From NCBI GenBank assembly GCA_958298945.1, contig OY282609.1, positions 34,197,212 to 34,261,211 on the forward strand: a stretch of DNA of 64,000 nucleotides, given 5' to 3'. Position numbers and translations under genes: made by a program. Positions 39,201 to 54,200 of the stretch are shown here, one piece after another. Origin of the DNA: Atherix ibis. Lineage: Eukaryota > Arthropoda > Insecta > Diptera > Athericidae. The notes beneath the pieces were generated by a model that was given only the letters and a program-made list of their open reading frames with translations, was not told the origin of the DNA and made no database searches. The first letter of the stretch is position 1. Every line of letters starts with the position of its first letter.

Positions 39201-42200
39201 TCAGGATGTTTATGCTTTCAAATATTTGACTGAACGAAGAGAATACGTTCCACATACACATACATGCACATTAAAATTCTAATGGTCACGGGAGACACAT
39301 GAAAGCCATACAAATTCAAAATGTTCGTACTTGTCATTTTCTCTAATCTAAACATATCGTTGTCCTATCCTATCATCCTTTTATGACCGATATGGCGTAT
39401 ACTAACCTAACCTCTTCTAAAATTGTTTGTTTCGTATTTAGAATGAAAATAACTTGGAACTAGGAACAACTTGCGTCCAGGAAAATTGCTTATTCATATA
39501 AGGAAATGTGAAGAGACGCAACACCATCACTGCATAAGAATTTCTTGGTAGCTGCTATATCGCTTATAAGTTAAGTTTTGTTTTGTGTTTTTCCTTGGCT
39601 AAATTAGACGAAAGGGTTCCATTTCCAATAACTGAAAATTTAAATATTAGATCAGACTTTTTGTTGAGTGGGTGTTGATCTAGCCTAGCTTTGCTCAGAC
39701 AGTGTTTGGTCTTTTGGTTGGATTGGTTTCTTACTTGGTTGGTTGGTTTTGCCTTTTTGTTAACATTTACCTTCTTCCTGTACAATTGTGGTAGATAGAA
39801 TTAGTATTTACCTGGTAATTCCTGTTTTTGCAGAGAACATCTCGAGTACAAATACTTGCGGTAAACCGCCATCATATCCGGGTATGCATTGTATGTCGAC
39901 ACTTAGCTCGGTGCGATTGTACAAACTGCAATTAGTTACAGCACTGGGCAGACCTGTATTAAAATTTTGTAACAAATTAATGCATTCAATTAGAATTATA
40001 TCCTAAAATATCTCTCCACAAAGTGGTTTCCTCATCTTCTTTCTGGTCGACTAAGAAAAGGACTTTCTGGAGAAATATTATTGTAACATTACAACTACAA
40101 TAGTAAAAAGCTAATTCAACAAATAACATTCAAATATAATTGTTTTTATATTTTCTATCTCTTTTTTTCTCTCTTGAATGTCTTATGAGTTTAAGTTAAC
40201 CATTTAAATAAGGAATGAATATAAATTGTATTTATTTGTCATAAAACATACCTGCTAGTACCACTTGGAACATGCATGGTTGGTGTTGTGTTCCCACTTC
40301 GTTACCTGCCCAGCATGATAACGTTCCATAATCCTGTAAAATTAGTATTAAAAAAAATATTATAAATACACTGGAATTTGTAATAATTTTTTTTTAGTTA
40401 TTATATTTTATTTACTTAAAGATAAATTCAGACTATTTATCATATTAAAGTCATGCATTTCATTTACATGCACTTTAAGATCGCATTTTGTGCATAAATA
40501 ATTGCATTAATTTGTAAAGTTTATGTATGACTATTATGGGTAGCTTTAAGATTGCTTGTAGTTTTTATGTAATAAATTTTATTGTTATTTTCATATACAT
40601 ACAACTACAAAAAAGTCAATAATAAAGAGATTTACTCCCAAAAAGACAATGCAGTTGCAAGTAAATAAAATTAAGTAAAAGTGATGATTTATGGATGTTC
40701 GTATACCTTAGCAGAAATTTTTACGTTTCAAAAGATTTTATAACTAATTTAAGTGCCCAAATGTGCTTTTGGAAAAGGTAATGAATTAAAAGCTATTTAA
40801 GAAGAGTATTATAGTAATAGGATAATTGCTTATAAAAAGTGAACAATATTTTGGAAAATGTTGGATTGAAAGGATTGCGTTCGAACAGAATTGAAACGCT
40901 TGAAAAACTCAAAAATTGGTTACTGTAAGTCCAGATGAAAATATTTTAAATAAATTATAGACCGATTGTTCTATTATATTTGAAGATTTTTACTTCCATA
41001 TGGAGGTATAATTTTATAAGTTCTTGTTTGTGGCGATGTAATTCTAGTAAACTTGTCACTTGGTGGAATTATATTACCATTGAATTATAGAAGAATAAGT
41101 GGTTTTTGATAGAGTAGAAAAGAAAATATTAAATACTTTTTGAATCAGTAATCATAATTGTCTATCTTGTAAAATATAGGGGTTGTAAGCTTGATGAAAG
41201 CTTAGGGGTTGTAAGCTTTATGGAAGCTATTTGGACTCTTGAAGGGGATGTAGTAATATCAATATTATCTATGCAGAATGCTGTTATGGATTTTAAACTA
41301 TTTGAAATATCATAGGAATTAACATTATATAAAAGTGCACTAAGCATACCTCCTTGCAAAATACTAATTATATTATCATATATTTTTTAGTAAAGAGAGG
41401 ATAGCTGTAATAATAAAATTGTAATTGTTTTTATTTATCCTACAAAAAATCTTTGAAGTTTTTAAAATTTTAACCAAATTTTGGTCAGAGTTTTCAATGA
41501 AAATTAAACTTTAAAACTAGAGAATTTGCTTGAAATTTATTTAAAAATAATTTGAATTTCATTAAAACCTATAAAATTTTAATACTATAAGTACTAGCAG
41601 TTGTTATATACTAGGTGTATAAGCTTAAATCCGCTGTTTGGTCATAGATGGCGTAAGTGAACGTATTAAGCTATCATGGGCACGCCATACTTTTTTTTTT
41701 ATGAGTTTGATATCTGTCAACATTAATCAGTGCACATTGTCAGCAGTTTTGTACAACAACATACATTTTTCCTTTGGTAATCATGTCTAGAAAAAGGGCA
41801 TATGTGGGCAGCTATGCTTTTCTGCTTCAATTTGAAGAAATCGGCTGCCGAATCGCATCGAATACTTATGGAGGCCTATCCTGACAGTGCTTTATCTGAA
41901 ACAACGTACCGAGATTGGTTTCGCCGGTTCAAAGACGGTAATTTTGACTTATGGGAGAAGAAGCGTGAAAATCGGCTTAATAAGGTTGAGGACCATCAAT
42001 TGCAGACTCTTTTGGACGAAGACGATACCCAATCGCAAAAAATGCTCGCGGAGCAATTGGGTATTACTCAAGCAGCCATTTTCATGCGTCTGCATGACAT
42101 GGGGAAGACTAAAAAGTTTGGCAAATGGGTGCTGCCTGAACGATAGGCAGATGGAACGACGCCAGAACACATGCGAAATCTTGCTCGCCAGACAAAAAAG

Positions 42201-45200
42201 AAAGTCGTTCCTGCGTCGGATTGTGACGGGCGATGAAAAGTGGATATATTTCGAGAATCCTAAACGCAAGAAACCGTGGGTTGATCCCGGCCAACCATCA
42301 ACATCTTCCCCAAGATGGTGATGGTTGGCCAGGATCGCTTCGGACGGAACACGATGCTGTGCGTTTGGTGGGATCAGCCCAAAAGCTTTTGCCAAGTGGT
42401 CAAACTTGTATGTGGTTTCGCATTTTCCTGTTGCAACACCATATCTTTCCTATTGACCAATTCATTCAATTTGTCCAACTGATGACAGTACACTTCAGAA
42501 TTGATCGTTGTGTTACTCGGTAAAAGCTCAAAATAAACGATTCTTTTGAAATCCCACCAAACAGATAGCATTTTCTACTCTAGGTTCTTTTGCGCTTAAC
42601 ATTGTTGCAGACAATCCATTTCTCGTCCCCAGTGATGATACGCTTCAAAAATGGATCATTTGCTTGGCGTTTGAGAAGCAAATCACAAACGTCAATGCGA
42701 TAGCACAATTTATTTTCCGTAAGAAGATGAGGAACACATATGTGTCGAGCTTTGAGATTAAACCTAACCGTTTCAAATCATCATGAATGGTCCAATTCGA
42801 TAAATTTAATCTCTCAGCGATCTCAGGAGTTGTGCATCAATTAATACCTTTATTGTGTCTTCATTAGCTTCAATTGGCCTTCCAGAACGTGGTGCATCTT
42901 CGAGATAAAAATTTTGCAAACCAGTTTTGGCCCTGGCACTCACTTAAAATATCTTCTCCATTTTTCACTTTCCATATTTAAAAGGATATCTACCAAAAAC
43001 TACTATGAAGAATCAATCGAATTTTTTCTCAAGCAAGCCTTGCTATATCACGTGTTGAAATACATACATATATGATTATGCGGCTTAAGCGTGAAGTTGG
43101 TTGTGAAAAAATACAATTAATTCCTCTGTTGGGAAAAAACGAAATTACACAATATTTGTTTTTTATTTAAGGTTCATTTAAGCTCATCGCAATTTTTACA
43201 TATGGAAATTTTTTAAAAGTATATTTATTACAAAAAATGCCAGATTTTCTACAACTCGCATAGATATTTGTGGTGGTATTTTCATTACATAAACCTATTT
43301 GACAAGTTTTTCATATATTTGAACTTTCAGGGCACTTCAAGAAGTCATTCAAGTTTTCTAGTTCAGATGAATCTTCTGCTAATTGAAACATTGAAACTAC
43401 GATATATTTTCTGGATATATTTTCTTCAGAAGTTTCCTTGTACAGAACCCATGCATTTATTGCAGGTAAGTCGAGAATATTAAAAAAATATTCGAAGAGG
43501 AAATCTTCGAGATCCTAATTTCACACTATGACTTTTGGCCATTTGATTTGACCGAATTTACTTTTATTATGAAATATAATAGTTTCAGGTATTTTTTATT
43601 TTGTCTTTTTTAATATTGATAGAATTATGTTTCGTACTCAGTAGAAGTATTTTTTGTATGGTTGGTTTACTTTTATATACTGCCAAAGTATAATTATTTA
43701 TTTCATAAATTACAGATGAAAATCGAGATAAACTATCTATTTTTTATTTAGCAAATTTTAAAATAAATTTACTGCTGAGATCAAATGCAAAACAAAATTT
43801 CATTCCGAACTTATCCAGTTTCTTCGGCATGAAATAAGTGAATCTGCATCTCACTTTAGTCGGACATAATTGTTCGTCAATTGTTATGTTTTATTTTACA
43901 ACTGGAAAATTCTAAAAATTTGGGAAACATCTGTAAATATTCCCAGTATATTGTAGACGTATAAAAATTCAAGGAATTCCTAAGATATTTCCATATTCAA
44001 AACCTTAATAGTAAGCTCCTCCTTGTTCAGGTTTTATTTTTCGTTCTTGGCAAGATGTGGAATGTTACCTTTTTTTACCATTCATCACTCAACACAGACT
44101 CAGTTTGAATTTAAAGGCTACTAGTCTTGGCCAGTGAAAATTGTTATTTCATATAGTATACTCTTAAGGATACCTTTTGATTCGAGAAATTAAAAGTCCT
44201 GAATGCTTAAGTTCAGTATTAATTCTGAATTTTTATTTAATAATTCTTCCTATTTATAAATGATTTAATGTAAACTACCTAAGGTATCAATAATTTTCGA
44301 CAGTTGAAAATGGAATCTGGCATAATATTTCTTGAAATTGGAATTCCTTGGTTTGAGTACACTTAGGCTAAGGATATCCTTTAGTCATTCATATCACATA
44401 GCATGTGTGCCACCAATACTATTCGAAAATAAACGATAAATAAATGCCTTCTTAAGGTATTCAAATTTCACCTCAATATGACCGGTCGGTATATTTAGGT
44501 ATACCACATACACACACATACGTATCACAGAAAAAAGACATAGTATTATCATAAAATATTAAATTAAATTTAAAGAAAAAATCTTATAAACAATTGATGT
44601 AAGCGGTCATTTTGTTAAGTTTTAGTTATTGTTTAAAATTAGTTACTCATTGATACTTTTTTATATTTTCTTATTAGGTAAATTGAAAATACTATTATTA
44701 GAAATTGTATTGAGATTTGTCATAAAATGCACATTTTTAAGATAATTCGACTCTTTGGTAAAGATAGTCTCCTCCTTTGGGATAATGTTTAAAGGAAATT
44801 TTTTTAAAGCATTGAAATAGAGGTTCTCGATTTAAATTAAATCTAAGTTTCAGGTATAAGAAAAGTAACCATTCTTTTTATAATAAGATCATTTTAGAAA
44901 ATATCTTTTTTTTTTAAAATAAAAATTAAAAAATTTCTGTTTTGTCAGGTTAACAAAATCGTTAAATCAGAATATTGGGTTTTCTTTATTCAAATTTGAA
45001 ATTTTTCTTAGTTGCTTTATCATAGATGGCGATAATTATAATTGCGTATGTTAGCCTATATAGATCCTTCTATATAAGCCTATATAGCATTTTCCCTTTA
45101 CAGGAATTAGTATGTAAATTCAACATTGTCCTTTAACTAATTTGACTAATATTTTTATTTAACTGATAATTATTATTTATATTTCTTATAAAAAAAATTA

Positions 45201-48200
45201 TATTAACGGGAAATATTTTTGGCTTAATTATAAAAAAAAATTATATCTCGCAATCGGTGGCTATTTTTTGCTTCTTACTTTTTCCTAAACATTTTCCATT
45301 ACCTTCAGCAAAATTTTACATGTTTCATTACAGATATTGTCTTTTTATTAGAAAATGGTTCTTGGCTTTTAAATATATACTCTTTTTTTTTTAAATATCT
45401 CTAAAGAAAACATTTAGAATCTGTTAAATCCGAAGAGCGGAATAATGTGTTCGACAAAGACATTATTTAACAGAGCCATAAATTCTCTTTATGTGTCTCC
45501 ATCTTATTTGAATCATAGGGTTGGATGGTGGTCCGTAAATAGCCTTAAAATATTTTCCAGCATCGTCCGATATTGAGCACTATCGACACAGTTTTCATTT
45601 TTAAAGAAGTATGGCTAAAGATGCTTTCTCCTTATTGTTGTTTCTGGAATTTTCTGCATATTCTCCCATATACATTCAATATTTTTATCCGTATACACCG
45701 TCTGTTCCTTCCCTTATTATCGAAAATTGCCTACCAAACAAATTATTATTGACTCTGAATTTCCAATTCGTACATTAAAATATCGACAATATATACGCTG
45801 AGTCAAAACAATGGATTTTTTAAAATAACGTTCAATAATTTTAGTTCGTTTTTCGATTATGTTTTATTTGATTTAAAATTCCTCAAGTCTTCTTTAAGAT
45901 ATTATTAAATTTATTAAAAACAAAACCAAATTATAAAATTTACAAGTTCATTTTGCGCCACCCTCTACAATAGACAACATTTGTTTCCACAGAGAAAAGA
46001 TACGAAAACCTATACGATTGTCTGTGATCCAACATTTTGTTTGTAAAATGCAAGTTTTGACACAAAAATAGAAACTGTTGCTTTTGGTTTGCTCAAATTC
46101 AAATCATTTTCTTGCAGTTGTGAATTTGTTTTATTAAATTTCGTAAATAAATCATTAAAATAACTCGTAATCTTATATAAATCGTTTTTAAATTTCTATA
46201 AATTATCTCTTAACGAATCACTTTGGTTTTCAACAAATTTTTAACTGCTTTAAAAAGATCATAGAATCTTTTATGACAGATAAGTTTTGATAGCAATCGA
46301 ATTGAGAATATTGCTTCTGATCTTGTTAACTGCTATAAGTGAATACTGTGGTGAGCAATGAAGGCTTTATGGACTGCATGAAAGAAGTTTTTTATTATAT
46401 TCCCATCATCATATTTAGCTGAAAGAGGATTAGGCATAGTCAGTAATTTAGTAACAATAAAATACTGAAATAAATAACTTCACCTAAGAGAGTGCGCTAG
46501 AATCATTGTTTCAAAAAGTGGCTATGATCCAAACAAGTTGCAAAACCATGGATTACATTATTAATTTCAAGAACGGGAGTTGGTGTGTTTTTTTTTTTAG
46601 AAAATGGGGTGGTAGGCTAAAGAAGGTTAGGACCCTATTCTGTAAAGTGTGATATAGTGAAGTTTTGCTTTCTATTAGTAATCAAATTTTGTGTTTAAAT
46701 TTGTGAATTAGCGAGTTTATGCTTTTTAAAATTTGCAAGCATTACTTTTCAAAAACACAACTTTTTTGTCCGAGAAAGGCCTCATACAACGAAAACTGAT
46801 GAAAATTTGTCCCAAAATTGCTCAGAAAGGCCTCATACAACGAAAACTGATGAAAATTTGATTTTGTGAAGTCAAAAGTTAGGAATTTTGTGAGGTCAGA
46901 TCGTCCATAAACATTAAAGCTATTGGTTAGTGAGTAATTAGTTCAGAAAAAGAGGGTTCTTGATGCCAGATCATACATTGAAGGTTCTTGGATGCTTCAC
47001 TATGACAACACTTCTTGTCCAGAGACCATTTCCATTAACGAGTGTTCAAAACGATTTCTTTGGTTCCCCAGTACTTATTTTCACCTAGTCTAAGTCATAG
47101 TGACTATGTTTTTTTCTCCAAGAGCAAAATTACCATTTGAAAGGACGTTATTTTGGTGCTGTTGATTATATCCAAAGGAACGTTAGCAAGAAACTGAAAA
47201 CGATTCTATTTCAAATAGTAAAAACAAGGGCTCCGCCAATTTAAGGTTCTGTAATGGAATTACTTTGAAGGGGATAATAATGAAGTGTGTATGAAAATAC
47301 AATAAAATAAAATTTTATTATATGTGCTGTTCGTAAACTTATGTAACTCTTATCAATTTAAAAAAGAAAGGTTAAAATTATGAATCATCCACTGTTTACT
47401 ACAGAACATTTCGGTTTATATTATATACAATTTCGTAGAAAAAATTGATTGACTTCTATAATATTGTTTAGTCGAAAATGCTTATAGCGTTTTTTGAGTA
47501 AAATAAATACCCTTTAAATCAGAGTGTTAAAATCAATTTATTCAAACCAAATATTCTCCATTATTATCGATAATATTTTGCCATTTTTCGGGCAGAGCCA
47601 TGATATGATTAGTACAGAACTTTTGTGGTTTCTGATTGAAAAACTGAATCAAGTGTTTTTCGTAAACCAAAGTTTGGTATTATTCAAAGGGTTTTGCAAA
47701 GATCGAAACAAGTAGTAGTCTGAGAGTAATATGTCCGGTCTATACTTCTCTGAAAAGTTTTCTTAATTTTCTTAAGCATCTGAAAAGTTTTCCTGCTTTT
47801 GAACAATTCGCATATTTTATCTTAATCGCTTGGCATCATCACTGGAGTTGCTCAAAGTGCAGTACTAGTTTAATAGTTTGACTGCAATAATATTGAGCAC
47901 TATATACCTATTCATTCTATAAAAACAACCTCAAATTGATAATATAGGAGCAGAGGTAGAAGATGGCTTAATAATAAAAATGTCTGAATAGCCATTCTTA
48001 AAAAAATTTCTAAACATTTGCTTTTCAGGAAAATTACTTAAAACAATCTAAAAAAATTTTCTATTTCTAAAATCTAAATTTAAAAAACTGTCACAGTTGC
48101 CAATTTTTATTATATATTTGAAAGCCAACGCAAAAAATCTGAATTTATTTTTACGATTTAGTTTGTAGAAAACGTTAAACGATCCTTTTGAATAGGATTT

Positions 48201-51200
48201 GTTTTGGTATACTTTTTTAAAGAAGTTCTAAGAAATTCTTTGAAATATTATATTTTTACTACCAACAGCATTCTGTCTTTTTTCTTTGGGATGTTTTTTT
48301 TTTTAAATCAAATCCTAATAATTTCTAAAGATCACCCCCTATCAATACAACTGTTAAGAATCTTTTAAATTTGAAAACTAAATCTAAAAATTTGTTATCA
48401 TATCTTAGAGCACCTTAGGCTTTTTACAAGTTTTTATAATTATCTCTCTTACCAGATAATATAATATTTCTTTCTGATTTCTATTAGATTGTGAAAAAAG
48501 AAATTTAAAAAAAAAGCCTTAAAGTATTTTTGTGAATTAATTAAAACGGTTCATGGGGTTTTTTGAGAAAAAAAAGAAACACTCTATGTTGACATCAGAA
48601 AGTTAAAACCAAATCTTCTCCGTTATTATTGATAATATTTCATCATTTTTTGGGCTGAGCCATGATTCCATCAGTATAAAGCTTCTAGCAGTTCATAGTA
48701 ACCAATTCCTTCCAGTTCCACCATACACACGGCATAACCTTATTGTCTGACAATTCTGAATTGGAAATTGTTTGTGAACGCTCATCTCTCTTTTTCCATG
48801 ATATCTCTCAAACGATATTTTTTGCATTTTACCCATTTTTCATCGCCAGTTATGATTTACTTCAGAAATGGCTAGATTTCATTGCGCTTCAGTAGAATAT
48901 CGAAGATTTTATAACTTTTTTTGGTAATTTGCCGACTAGTATGTGACTCATCTTTGATATTGAAATTTCCGAAATGAAAACAAGCGAAACCATTTGTGTT
49001 CTGGTAGTTTTGATACAGCACCTTCCCATAAACACGATAAATTATCACAAGCCTACGATGTATTGTCGCCTTTGTCGAAGTGGTATTGTAAAATTTAGTA
49101 AATTTTCTCTTCAAAATGGTCCATTTTTGAATTTGAATTACTTTTGATATACGAGGTTTGTTCAAAAAGTATTGCGAATTTGTGTTTCTTTTTTTTTAAA
49201 AATTATTTATTTATTTATGAATATCTATTTTGTCCCCTTCAAAGTAATCCCCACCAGATATTATACACTTGTGCCAACGTTTTTTCCAATCCTCGAAGCA
49301 CTTCAAAAAATCGTTTTTTGTGATCTTGTTCAGCTCTTCCTTGGGTACCGTCTTTATCTCCTTAATCGTAGCGTACCATCGTCCTTTCATGGGGCTCTTC
49401 AGTTTCGAGGATAAGAAAAAGTCACAGAGGGCCAAATCTAGGAAATACAGTGGCTGCGGCATTATTAGTGTGTTGTTTTTGGCCAAAAATGGCAAAAGCC
49501 AATTTTTGTTCTTCCACAAATCCGGTCGTTTCTGGCGCATAACTTACAGGTTATATTCCTTATTGACCTTTTCACACTGTTGTAAGAACTCATAATATAT
49601 CATGCCCCTGCAATCGAAGAAAACTGTAGGCAAAACCTTCACATCCGACCGAACTTGACACTTTTTTCGGTCTTGGCTCGTGCAGCAGCTTCCATTGTTA
49701 TGATTCAGCTTTGGTTTCTACGTCATAACCGTAAACTTATGATTCGTCACCAGTTATGACCCTCTGCAGAAAATTTGGGTCGTCTCGGATAGAGTCCAAC
49801 AGCTCCCGCACCAGTTATGACCCTCTGCAGAAAATTTGGGTCGTCGCGGATAGAGCCAAAGCACGTGCAAGCAAGGCAGCTGTCAAAAATTAACTGAACA
49901 TTTAAAATGGCCGAAGTTATCGGCATACGCGAATCGAAAATCGAATATACGTTACCCGCAGAAATTCAAAATCCGCCATACTATTTAAACAGACCTCGTA
50001 CACCATCAATTTCAATAAAATTTTGCGCTACACAAAGCTTTAAGTGTCACCTTTCAAACATACACCTAGTGTTGTCACAATGCGATCACTGGTCACTGAG
50101 TTACCTGTCCGACTAATATTTTAAAAAAAAACTAGTTTTTACGTTATGAAATAAAAAAATTTCATATTATAGCCTTCACTATAATTAATAATTAACTCAT
50201 ATTTCCATCAAAACTTTCTGCGGTTAACTTATCATCACTTAAATTCTACAAATATTAATTTAACAAATTTCAATTATGGCGCCACATTTCTACGACTAAG
50301 CAAAATAGTGAAACGCAATATTGTAATTATAAGAAAGAAAACTAAACAAAAAATATGAATTTCTGTGAAAGTTTTCCAACATGGCCAATATTTCTTCTTG
50401 TTGCAAGGATATTTTCCCATTTTACAATACTATCTAAAGTCCCTTCCTACTCCTAGTGATAATTATTTCCGTTTCTTTATTTTAGAAACAATTTCTATTT
50501 TATAAAGTGAATTCGTCTTCAATGAGCAACTGCAATTGAAAAGTGGGAGTATTCATCTGGAAGGATTTCGGCATCCTCATGTATTCATATGCGCGTATAT
50601 TTGTTAGGATATATCTTATTTTAATTACTTGATGATCCTTAAGGCTAGAAGTCAAAGTTCTCGCTTTTGACTTTATGGTATATTGCGCTATACTGGCAGT
50701 GTTCGTATTTGTAATAATAAAAAGTGCTTACCTGATCTGTGACTGGTGTATACCGCAGAATGCTTCTTGTTCCGTTCATAGTGAATCGTTCGCTTCCGAC
50801 ATCGAGAGTTTCGCCCGAATTATTGAATTTCCACCGGAACGTCCTGTGAAATGAGGATGCAATTTTGAATTGTTTTCTACTATTATATCTATGAGAGTAT
50901 GTATTATACAATATATATATATATATGTGTACGAAGAGAGAAGAAATTTTCGTAAATAATTAATAGACAGATATCGACATTTGTTCCATGGATGGATAGT
51001 TTGTAGTTGGTTCGAGTTTCATCGCAAAATAGACAAATACGAAAGTCTATACTAAAAAGTTTCATTACGTCCTGTTCATTTCTATTATTTTCCTAATCCA
51101 GACCGACTAGCTCTTACTCGGTCTACCTCAACCGCTATCTCTTTTATACCGTCTATATCTTCCTTCATATCGTAGAGGATGGAATTTATCAGATTTCTAG

Positions 51201-54200
51201 CGACGGAGTACATTTTAAACACGATTCAAGACTCAATTTCTGAAGACAATTAAAACCTGGCACATATACTTCGCACAAATAATTATTTCACAAGATTTAT
51301 AACTGTACTTGATAACTTGAACTACCCTATTCAGAGCAATTGAATCTCCGTATATGTGAGGATTGATATCTGGAATCCCATGTCCCATGTTGGCTGACAA
51401 TGGGTGGTTGAAAATCGTGTGATGATGGTTTAATATATGAGAATAATGTGGGTTAGTGTTTCCTTAAAATCCGTTCAGCTCTACTTCCGGTGACGTGAAG
51501 TTTTGTACAAGCAAAAGGCGATGAATAACTGCAAATATATCCTTCCAAATAATATATATACACAAGCATATAAACATACGAATAACTAAGTACCAATCTA
51601 CCTACCTACCTAGCTATCTCCATACGTGTTTATTGTCGTTGTAGGTATTTTTGTCAGTAAGATACGAGTATGAGAATTTGCAATTAGAGAATAGCTGCTA
51701 GCTGGTTGTCAAGCGACAATAGTACAGAATGAAAAGTAGGCAAAATCGGAACACCGTGTGTACATGTGTGAACTTTCAGGGTTCCATTCTCAAGTGGTTA
51801 TTTGCATGTCTCTGACGGCTTAGAGACTTTCGGGTGTGAGTGTTAATACTTGCTTGCGTGTTGTTTTATTCAGATAAGTACAAGCGATCAATGAGAGAGG
51901 ATGTGGTAAATGTGATAAGAAGAAATTGTTGGAAAGTTGGTGGTGCTAGTAGTGGTATTGAAATTTAAAGCTCTATGAGTAATCTTACGTACAGTTTGTG
52001 GAAGAAAATGGGAAGATAACGCTGGTGATGAAAACGACGGTGGTACCTTCAATTTATACCAATAAACCTGGCGAACGTGAGCTGTGAGAAATTTCACCAG
52101 CCAGAAGCCGGGAGCCTATTATTTAGAGCAAATTAACATTACACGAAATCGTGCAAATAGAATAGCTTGATTCCATTTTACTGGAAATGTTTTGCTTTGA
52201 GTTGAGGGGTTTTGCACTTTTACCAAACTGCTACTATACAAAAAAAAGTAGCTGTTTACTGACTCGTTGTGGAGGTGGTTGACTGGTTGCTTTACTATAC
52301 TAAGGTGGCATACCATATTACGCTATGCAATGACTTTGTTTTATCTTTTATCTTATTTAAATCATGCTTTGCAGAAAAAAAATTATCTTACATCAATTTT
52401 CGTTTACTTAAACATTCTTTTCTTGTTTCATACTAGATTGTTTAAATGCTTGAAGGTTTTTTATAAAAAAAAAATGATTGATTTTTCCCGTAAGGTAAAC
52501 TTTAATTAATTATATAAGAAAATTTACACAGCAAAATAAACACCAAGACAGGTAACGTGTATTTGCTTACAAAAATTCCATTTCGTTAACAAAACAAATC
52601 ATTTCATCGAAACAATCTTAATCAGCTCCGAATCTGATCGGTTCGGTAGATATTGATTCCTTTTATTGAGGAGAATAAAAGTAGCGGAGATAAAAAAATT
52701 TCTAATCGATTTTGAGGGTTTAAATTTATCCGTATATTTTTGGAACATATATCTGAGATATTTAGAAAAAAATACAAGAGTTGCAGTCAATTAAAATTTT
52801 GTATTACTTCGAAAAATATAATAAATATTTATCCTTTCTGTTTATGGTGAAAAAATATTTTTTCTTTTAATTTCGAATTGGTTTTGGTGTCTTTGCATAC
52901 GTGGAGAAAAAAATAGAAAAAGCAGAATCTGCTTGAATATTTGGAAATGAAAGTTTGATTCGTCCATGCATGCTTGCGGATTGAAGAATTGACTACGCCA
53001 TACTAAAACTTCACATGCAAATTTCCTATTTACAGATAATATTTTTGTACTTGTTGCTGTGATCAGTAGTACTAGGGCTAAAGGAAATCCTTGGAGCGGG
53101 AACCGTGGTCTGGTTAACACTACAATAAATCAAACGTATTTTCATGTATATAGGAAACGTATCTGTTGCAACCATAAAACATACACATAGTCTCATCCCA
53201 TCCCGTCGATTCAACGATAAAATCAACGCAATCTAAATGATGGTTAAAATATTGGTCAGTAGTAAGTTTGAGGTCAGACAAAGTGAGGCAAATTGAGTAA
53301 CGAAGGCCATTTTAGACGGAATAGTTATCTATTTACTCAAAATCTGGGACAGCTGGGTTGAAACGAGTCAAAACAGCAATTAGCGAATGTATCAACCTAG
53401 CCAGTGGAGTGTATCCGACTTTCCTGGTAGACTCAATTCTAAACCAAACTGGTTGAAAAACCATCTTATGTCATATTCATTAAGCTCGAGAAAACAATCC
53501 TTTCTTTTTCAATTATCCTGTCCATAGTTTAGTAAAAAGTATCATTATAACCCCAAATTCTAAAAGAAATTCATCACATTTATCTTTAATAATCTCACTA
53601 TTAGAGTGCGATCCTTTCACACGAAACTTGCCTTCGGCTTAGAATGCCTAACCGAGGTGAGTGGGGTGATGAAGGAGCGATCTGCTGGTCGCTGGTGGAA
53701 GAGTGAATGTTTGCCTACTTCATAGGGCACAAGAGATGTTTAAGAAAAAGAAGAATACAAGATGACGAAGAAGATGAAATTATGGCTTTGAAGTTTACAT
53801 GGCTTATGCTAATATGAGTGGAGTCATACCCGAAGAAGATAAAAAACATGAAGAAGATAAAGAAGATGAAGAAGATGAAAAAGATGATAAAGATGAATAA
53901 AATGAAGGAAAACATGAAATTATAGCGTTGACGATTTGCAGGGCTTATGCTAATGTAAGTAGAATCATATCCGAAGAAGGTGAAGAAGATGAAGAAGATG
54001 AAAAATATGAAGAAGATGAAGAAGATGAAGATGAAGCAGATAAAAAAAATGAACAAGATGAAGAAGATAAAGAAGATGAAGAAAATGAGGAAGATGAAGA
54101 AAATGAAGAAGATGAGAAATATGAAGAAGATGAAGAAGATGAAAAATCCGAACAAGATGAAAAAGATGAAGAAAATGAAGAGGGTGAAGAAGATGAAGAA

